Shown here: in pieces, positions 57,681-64,000 of the stretch
Numbering within the stretch: position 1 is the first letter of the stretch
Layout: the number at the start of each line of letters is the position of its first letter
Assembly: GCA_007258455.2 (NCBI GenBank)
Contig: VDFB02358134.1
Span: 217,057,152-217,121,151 of the forward strand
Reading direction: 5' to 3'
From: Sequoia sempervirens
Taxonomy: Eukaryota; Streptophyta; Pinopsida; Cupressales; Cupressaceae
DNA: 64,000 nucleotides
The notes under the pieces: model-generated
What the model saw: the letters and a program-made list of their open reading frames with translations, nothing else
Told to the model about the DNA's origin: nothing
Database searches by the model: none
Made by a program: the position numbers and the translations under genes

Positions 57681-59059
57681 ATGATCCGAAGGATTTTTTG
57701 TCAAAATTTGAAATTCTCCATTTTCTCTAGTTTTGGTATCATTAGAAAGTGCTCGGGATCCTGACTCCAACGCAACTCAAATGGAGTCAATCGGAGTCCT
57801 GGAGCTCAAGATATATATGGTCAAACCTCTGCTCAACTCTCAGAACCAGGCTAGAAAAAAAGGTAAAAAAATAAAGTCATCAAAACCGGTCAAAGTCAGC
57901 ACCATTGTGAAGTGCTCATCATCACAATTTTGGCGGAGTTCATTCCACGAAAAACGGAGTCCGTATGGCGAAGTAATGGAAGGTCAAAGATTGGGTCAAC
58001 CCGATGATGTCAATGCCCAATTAGCCCTTGACACATGGCATCACCTCCTCCCTCCAAGTGGCAAAAATTATTTTGGAAAAAATAATTAAAAAACCAAATT
58101 TAAAATAAAATAAAATAAAAATATAATAAAATTTATATTTAATAAAAATATCTAAGATGGGCCCCACCGATCCATGGGGTGGCCCACATTAAGTGGGGCG
58201 CCACCCGTGGTATGGGGGGAAACCCACTTTTGAAGGGGAACGCATCCCCCTCTTTTAGGGGAGAGGATAAAAGGAGGGGAGTGTGGTGGGACCACCACCC
58301 CCCTATAAAATACCTAAAATATCCTCTTTAAGGGGGATTTGATATTTAGTTATTTTTTTAAAACAAACTTGCCTAACTCAAAATGTAGCCCTATACATAG
58401 GGATAAAATAACATCAAAAATACCCTATGGAGAAATAAAATCTCCTAAATAAAAGGAGAATCTCATTTCTAAAGCCCCAAAGCTAAATAAAAATAATATT
58501 GGATATATTATTCTTCAGGGAGATGTGAAAAGGGGGATATTTTTGAAAATTTGCACTATGTAAGGGAGATTGGGTAGTTAATTGGTTTTACACCAATTTT
58601 GGTAATTTTGGGCTATAAAAGGAGGTGAGAAAGGTGAGAGAGGTCAAGTGATTTTGGAAGAATTTTGCAAGTGTGAGAGATTGTTTTCCTTGGAGGAATT
58701 TTTGTATTTTCGTGCTTTTGGAGAAGCTTGTTTCCATGCACATTGGAAGTGCATTTGTAAATTTCTTTGTAAACCAAGGAGAGGTTCTACCAACGAATGT
58801 AACTGAATTTTTGTAGGAATAATTGGATCGGTCCACTCAATTGGAGAGGGGCCCAAAGATGTAGTAGTTCTAAATAACAAACTTTGTTATCAATCTTTGT
58901 TTACACTCTCTTTATCTCTCATTCTGATATTTCTTTAATTACTTTGTAATTTCATTATTTAAATTTTGTTTGTGTGTTTAATTATAATTAAGCACTTTTG
59001 GTTTGTAATTTTTAATGTAACCATTTGAAGAAAATATCATAGATCCTTAAATCAAATCA
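57680..59059 (+). repeat. 5' LTR of element F
   Basis: A segment from TGATCCGAAGG to a CA at 59058-59059, directly before the primer site. The TATA box lies at 58614. It includes A-rich AAAATAAAATAAAATAAAAA (about 58103), GC-rich 58150-58300 with GTGGTGG/CCACCAC inverted arms, and a purine-rich leader GGAGGTGAGAAAGGTGAGAG. The left end is inferred from where the element D frame stops and from the TG start. No 3' LTR copy is in the window to confirm it. Confidence 0.55.
58614..58620 (+). promoter_or_regulatory. TATA box of LTR F
   Basis: TATAAAA within GGGCTATAAAAGGAGG, a strong core-promoter context. Confidence 0.7.
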
Positions 59060-59062
59060 AAT

Positions 59063-59074
59063 TGGTATCAGAGC
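59063..59074 (+). promoter_or_regulatory. Primer binding site of element F (initiator tRNA-Met)
   Basis: TGGTATCAGAGC is exactly the complement of the 3' end of plant initiator tRNA-Met, the commonest plant LTR-retrotransposon primer. It lies 3 bases after the LTR end and about 115 bases before gag. Confidence 0.93.
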
Positions 59075-59189
59075 TATGTTTTGACTAGTATTGCAGATTT
59101 GAATGCTTACACACTCGAAGCTTCAACAAGGCAAAGGAAAACATGAAGAATACAATATTGAGATCGGAAAATGAAGGACTTCACCAACA

Positions 59190-60230
59190 ATGGATGAAAC
59201 TGGAGTTGGGAAAATCACCGAGCAATAGCTTGATGATAGGTCTTTCCAGTGAGTCTTCCTCGAAATGAAGGCTATGGTGGAAGAGTTGTATGTGGAAAAG
59301 AAGCGTGAAAAGGGAGATTAGTCGAAGCAAGAAAAGAAGGAAGATTGAAAGGAAAAAGGAGGAAAAGATCCAAAAGCTCCATATCCTCCATCTTCCCCTT
59401 CTTCTCCATCTTCCCCTTCCCCTTCTTCCTCTTCTACTACTGTTAATCCTTTCAAAAGAAATTCTAAGCCTATTATTAAGCTTGATGTAAAATTTGAGTT
59501 GCCTAAGTATTGTGGTGAGTTAAATGTCAAAAAGTTAGATGATTGGATCCAACAGGTAGAATTCTATAGTAGGATTCAAGGCCTAACAAAAGATGCTTCT
59601 ATGATCCAGCTAGCCACTCTTAGGTTGGGAGGTACAACTCTCACCTAGTGGGAGAGTAGGACTCAGGAGAAAATTGCTCGCCATGGTAAGGTCAATATAA
59701 CTTGAATGGAATTTATTGCTGCCCTTAAAAAATATTTTTATCCTTTAGGTTATATGCAACAATTAATAATGAATTGGAAACCCTTTAGGCAGGGTAAGAG
59801 TCAGTCTATCCAAGATTACACTCATGAGTTTAGAAAATGGGCTATTGCTTTAAATGTTCCATTGTATAATCAGGATACATTACTCAAGTACATAGGTGGT
59901 TTGCATTCTTACCTAAGACATACTATTCTAATGTTGAGTCCTAATAATTTGGATAAAGTGTCAGTCCAAGCCACTCATTTAGAGTCAAGGGGTAAGAACA
60001 CTTTCAGTGATAATTTCTCAAAGAAACCATCTAAGTCTAAGGGGAAACCTAAGGGTAAAGATAAAGGAAAAGGAAAAAAGACAGCCACGGTAAAGAAAGA
60101 GGGTGAAAAACCCACTTTTTCTCATTGTAAGAAAGGACACAAATATTCTAAGTGTTGGAAACTACATCCAAAACTTAGGCCAAAGAGGTACGGTGGAAAA
60201 AAGGGAAGTAGAAGACAGCTGTTGTAACAC
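59190..60230 (+). pseudogene. gag: Element F gag
   Basis: The frame starts ATG 59190 and has stops at 59226, 59247, 59319, 59337, 59646 and 59703. An N-terminal Lys-rich and Pro/Ser-rich region is followed by the capsid core LDVKFELPKYCGELNVKKLD, DWIQQVEFYSRIQGL and LATLRLGG (59480-59640), then FIAALKKYFYPLGY and DYTHEFRKWAIALNVPLY. A zinc-knuckle variant HCKKGHKYSKCWKLHPKLRP is near 60122-60180; the first Cys of CCHC is replaced. It resembles gag of chromovirus-type gypsy elements. It forms the particle in living copies; this one is dead. Confidence 0.8.
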
Positions 60231-60601
60231 AACAGGATCTTGGATCTGATTCCGGGGATGAGACAAAGATAACTACCACTGGAATTCAAGGTAAAAACAA
60301 AGATATATCTCTTGCATCTAAATCAAGTATTTCTGCAAGTACAAGTAAGCAACCTAAAGTAGATAAGTAGAGGAATGAAATTTTTCATATTCGTGTGATA
60401 ACTAAAGACACTAAGGTTGATACTTTATTTGACACAGGTTCACAAGTTAATCTCATATCTAAAGAAGTTGTTAAAAAGCTAAATCTGACTACAACTCCTC
60501 TTCTAAAGCCATACTCTTTGGGATGGGTTTGTAATGATGCACAGTTACAAGTCACTAAACAATGTAAGTGTTGTCACCTAGAAATTGTACCCTATGCACA
60601 T
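60231..60601 (+). pseudogene. pro: Element F protease, cut by element G
   Basis: After a frame change near 60220 the frame carries Asp/Ser-rich linker, a stop at 60368, then IRVITKDTKVDTLFDTGSQV and NLISKEVVKKLNL, with the canonical retropepsin active site DTGS at 60432-60443. It ends abruptly about 53 residues after the active site at 60601, where a sequence starting TGATGG begins. The C-terminal half of the protease is missing. Confidence 0.75.
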
Positions 60602-61180
60602 TGATGGAAATTGAGCTTTCTAGAGACACATGGGATCATTTCAAGGCTATGGGTCATGTGAATTTGAAATGAACCTCCAGAGAAGGCCGGCTTCCTTTGA
60701 GTATCACCTAAACTATCAATTATATAAGGGTAAAAGGAGGAGTACATACAAATGAAACTAAACTATGGTGATACACCACATGATAAGAAATCTTGAAATG
60801 AAACAAGAAGAAAATACACTGGAAAACTTAATTGCAACCGTTTCACATACTCAACACAACTTCTTTAAGACTTATGCATCATTCTTAACAGGCTCAACCT
60901 ACATACACATCTTAGGAAGGAGAGATAAATGACACGGCCTTAAGGTATGAGTGTAGACTTGTAAACACAGTTAAAGACATGCATAATCAAAAGAAAAAAT
61001 ACAGAAATGAGAGTAGTACAAACATGAACACTAGCTTCCAAGGTAAACCCTGTGTCGTATTCCAGATTCCAGTTGAGTTACAAAACATACATTAGTTGAG
61101 AAAGGATTGATAAAAATCACTAACTCTTTTAGTGTATAATCTGAACCCTTTTCAAAAAGGCAAAAAATGCCATATCTACA
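60602..61180 (-). repeat. 3' LTR of (-) strand element G
   Basis: A segment with TG...CA ends on the + strand (TGATGGAAATTG ... TATCTACA) lies between the broken protease and a polypurine tract read on the (-) strand. Read on (-), the LTR begins TGTAGATATGG, which recalls TGTAGACAC of element A. The match is modest and the second LTR is beyond the right edge. Confidence 0.45.
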
Positions 61181-61189
61181 AAAGTGTGT

Positions 61190-61203
61190 TTGCCCCCTTA
61201 GGG
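61190..61203 (-). promoter_or_regulatory. Polypurine tract of element G
   Basis: On the (-) strand CCTAAGGGGGCAAA, followed after 9 bases (CACACTTTT) by the LTR start. It resembles AGAGGGGCAAA of element A. Confidence 0.5.
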
Positions 61204-61499
61204 TTTACAAAAATATCAGTCCTCCAAAAAAATATCCTAAGATCTTTTGATTGAATTAAATGTTGTGCTCTTGCGTGTCCTTGTTGTCTATGTCGGTGAA
61301 GAGTTATTGCCTGGAGAAGCTCTTAGATCTTTTGTAGCTACTGCATTCATTTTTTATCCTCGTGTCCACCTTTGAGCCTCACGGTGGTTTGATGCCTCGA
61401 GCGATCCATCAATTTCCATGGTTGATCTTCACAGCACCTAGTTCCTGCGCCAATGATTCTTTCGTATCTTTCTGATTGGTGGGTGATACATGGATTCCC
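61204..61499 (-). other. Element G region beside the polypurine tract
   Basis: No ORF and no clear repeat. Confidence 0.4.
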
Positions 61500-63000
61500 C
61501 AATAGTCAACTCCATTGATCCAGAATCGCATCTCGGCGAGACCACTGGGCCCCATCTGCAGTCGATTATACCCCTAATAAACCTCGACATAACGCATTTC
61601 TCGATGAGAGATCCCTCGGTTTGTAAGTCATACATCTCTAAAACCATTGGCAAGACATTTCTTTCACTAAGACATCATTAAAAACTCCCCATTCTATCAG
61701 AGAGACTTATTAGGTTGGTGAGATATCATGTCAGGCTGCTTTCCTTAACGCCGCTAATTCACCTCGGCAAGACCATGTTGGGTTGACAAGACTTCATAGT
61801 GAAGCCTTCAACCCCTTGGCGAGCTCCAATTCCACTTCAGCCAGAGATTGCTCAGTCGGCGAGACCTTCAACTGACCTCCTCTTCATTCTCACGAATTCA
61901 CTTCAATAGTCGGGCTCTTAATTTGCGGCAGAACATCATCAATTGAGGAGAGATCATAGTAGGCACAATCTTTCCGAACTCATGATTCTATCACCAAGAC
62001 ATTCCGGGTCTTTGAGACTTCTGGCAGAGCTCAGTTGCCACACAGTACGCTTTAGCCGTTGAGACTTCGATCGTGAGATTCTTGATGAATTCAAAAATAC
62101 TAAACTAAAACTTCAATCCCTTCAACAAGAAGGCATGCCTTTGGCGAAATTTCCTGAACATTTCATTCAACCGAGACCTTGTCTCCTCGGCATGATGTCA
62201 CACAAATTAAACACTCTTGGTGAAGCTCAACTTCATGTCGTGAGACATCCTTACTGTAAGACCTTGTCAAGTGTCCTCTTCTCTTTCTTGAGGTCTTTTG
62301 TTGTCGGACTCCTCAGGAAGGAAAAACATATCGGGAATTTATCTTTCGGCAAGACCATCTCCATTTGCCGAGACATTACGATGATTCCTCCATCCTTCAC
62401 CAAAACCATCATCTCCTGTTGAAGCCTCTTCATCTGTCGAAAAGACTCCTGAGTGTCAGTGAGAGATCTTACCGAGAGCAAATGCTACCGCGAGACTCAC
62501 CATTCCATCAGCGAGACATAATTCCTTTGCCAAGACATCATGACAAAACCACTTTCTTTGGCTGAGACTACGAGCAAGTTGGGAAGACTTATAGTGATGT
62601 CCATTAGTCATACCGATACCCACTTCGTGAAACGAGACTACACCATGTCCATGACACATTACCCGTTGCTAGAGCCAGGTATCAATATATGGGGACCATA
62701 CTATGGACATTCGGCAAGGAACTAGCCTTTTCCAAAGGCCCATCCTTCTTATTAGGGAGACATGTCTGGTGGACCATTTTATGGGGGAACAACCTCTTGA
62801 ATGCATCATCCCTTAGCAAAAACACTTGTTATCGGGAGACTCATAAAGGCTTCTTCTTTATCATCGAAACATGTTTTGTCGGCGAGACATTCGCTGGGAT
62901 GATTTTATTTTGATGTGACCATTTCCTTGGATGAAATACCTTCATTTAGTGAGAGCCTTTAGTCGATTGAGACAATCACGAAGGTCTTGGCAACTCTCTC
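61500..63000 (-). repeat. Field of degenerate GAGAC-motif repeats in the post-pol region of element G
   Basis: A motif of the form (T/C)(C/T)GGCGAGAC(C/A)(T/A), with variants such as GTTGAGAC, GCCAAGAC, CGTGAGAC and GGGAGACAT, occurs about 30 times at irregular spacing of 25-80 bases. On the element's own strand it is GTCTCGCC. The segments between motifs are diverse, so only the motif and its neighbours are conserved. There is no conserved ORF: small frames on both strands are shadows. Confidence 0.65.
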
Positions 63001-63452
63001 ATAGAGGATCTCGTCTTGAGCTTGAACAGGCAGGCTCCCAAGCCCGATTTCCTTGTGACCCTATCATCAGTTGCACTATTTGCGCTTTGTTGCGAATGCT
63101 CCATTTGGCCTTCTCGAGACATACGTCACGCAGTCCACTTTTCCTGGTGTAGGCCCTTATGGGGCCCAGAAAATTGGGCAACATTTCTGGTGACCTTTGC
63201 TGGATGTTTTCCTGCTGAACATAAAAACCAGTAGCCTAGGTCTATCCATTGGGTACGGAGTCATTAGGAAGCTTAGAAAATGAATAAAAAATCAGCCTTG
63301 CACATGGCTACAACTCACTTGAGACCCATAGAACACAACAGGTTGCCAAAAAATGACAAAATAGGAGAAATTGAAAGAAAATATTTACTGTGTTGGAACA
63401 ACACTTATGGAAAACATAAAACCTAACCTAATATGTACAATAGAGGAATTCG
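63001..63452 (-). other. Spacer between the motif field and the integrase of element G
   Basis: Contains no recognisable frame. Confidence 0.5.
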
Positions 63453-64000
63453 TCAAACTTGAAAACAAGGCTTGAGGTGTATCCCATTGACTGGGATAGG
63501 AAGTACTTCACCTTCTGTCGTGGCCAATTGATAAGCATTGTGTTCTTTGCATTGTTTAATAATAAATGGACCTATCCACATGTTGTCAAACTTGGTGTGA
63601 TGGCCTGGCCTGCTTTTCATAACATCCCATTTCAGCACGACATCTCCCACCTTGAAATTTTTTTTTGTTGCTTTCTTGTCAAATGTCTTCTTTGTTTGGA
63701 GCTAATGATACTCCAAATCTTTCATCGCTCTGTCTCTTGATTCTTTGAGCTCCATGAGCTCTACATATCTCATGGACATTAAGTCATGTTCCTCAAACAT
63801 CTCACACTGATGTATAATGTCAAGCGCTGGAAACTCCACAGACAAAGGCAATCTTGCCTCTTTGCCATAGACTAACATGTATGGTGAATTACCAATAGAC
63901 CTCTTAGGAGTCACTCTGTCTGCGCAAAGTGCATATTTTAATTTGATGTGTCAGATCCTTTGATTATCCTCCATTGTTCTTTTGATAATCCTAATGAGAT
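63453..64000 (-). pseudogene. int: Element G integrase C-terminal region (runs off the right edge)
   Basis: Reading leftward: HIKLKYALCADRVTPKRSIG, NSPYMLVYGKEARLPLSVEF, then ELKESRDRAMKDLEYH, a TAG at about 63699, LQTKKTFDKKATKKNFKVGD and VVLKWDVMKSRPGHHTKFDN, then MWIGPFIIKQCKEH, NAYQLATTEGEVL and PVNGIHLKPCFQV, stop at 63453. This is the end of a Ty3/gypsy integrase core plus its SH3-like domain. RT lies beyond the window. It has at least two stops (63699 and one near 63955) and so is probably dead. Confidence 0.85.

Noticed and set aside
61490..63234. Small ORFs of 60-95 codons on both strands
   Set aside because: They fall in the GAGAC-motif field, overlap each other on opposite strands and share no peptide repeat or domain.

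Overview
The window looks like intergenic DNA from a large plant genome, most likely a gymnosperm and probably a conifer. The evidence is the type of Ty3/gypsy elements (a TAT-like polyprotein with two RNase H domains and a G-patch, and gag proteins of a style I associate with conifers), low gene density, long AT-rich spacers, heavily decayed repeats and large blocks of degenerate plant-telomere-like CCCTAAA/TTTAGGG sequence. Species cannot be fixed by eye. I see no intact conserved host gene, no tRNA or rRNA, no CRISPR array and no bacterial-style operon. Almost everything recognisable is a decayed mobile element.

Layout. 1-10160: 3' part of a TAT-like Ty3/gypsy element (A, + strand) with gag, protease, G-patch, RT, two RNases H, integrase, a 2.5 kb post-pol region full of tandem repeats, a polypurine tract and the 3' LTR. 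10160-11730: a (-) strand pseudogene of an unrecognised repeated protein family, with a second copy at about 37300-38770. 12320-13340 and 20960-21440: copies of a diverged non-coding repeat. 14313-16440: an unknown 173-codon ORF whose 3' half is present three times in tandem. 16865-26965: a 10 kb low-complexity domain with pyrimidine-rich telomere-like blocks, a TTAGGG-like block of opposite polarity, two polypurine blocks, a 71-bp direct repeat and a LINE fragment. 26962-27165: a 44-bp tandem repeat. 30245-33600: a broken multi-exon gene whose first exon encodes a SET domain and whose later exons look transposon-like; a CACTA-type terminus with subterminal repeats lies downstream (34850). 35525-36012: a small TIR element with 9-bp flanking repeats.

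42683-46394: gag-protease of a second gypsy element (B), cut by an LTR (C, 46394). 51592-51809: a small MITE-like inverted-repeat element. 52800-54732: 3' end and LTR of a relative of A (E). 55240 onward is a nested stack: LTR D (a relative of C) plus a gag/protease fragment, cut at about 57680 by LTR F, with its tRNA-iMet primer site, gag and protease; F is in turn cut at about 60602 by a (-) strand gypsy element (G) whose integrase end runs off the right edge.

How the parts relate. The retroelement genes once formed gag-protease-RT-RNase H-integrase polyproteins; all carry stops or frameshifts, so none is likely to be functional as it stands. The most unusual candidates are the SET-domain/transposon-like gene with its duplicated exon-intron cassette, the TAT element with G-patch plus second RNase H, the polarity switch in the telomere-like domain, the roughly 1.5 kb GAGAC-motif repeat field in element G, and two short inverted-repeat elements. 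Element boundaries were judged by eye and are approximate unless a terminal motif is quoted.
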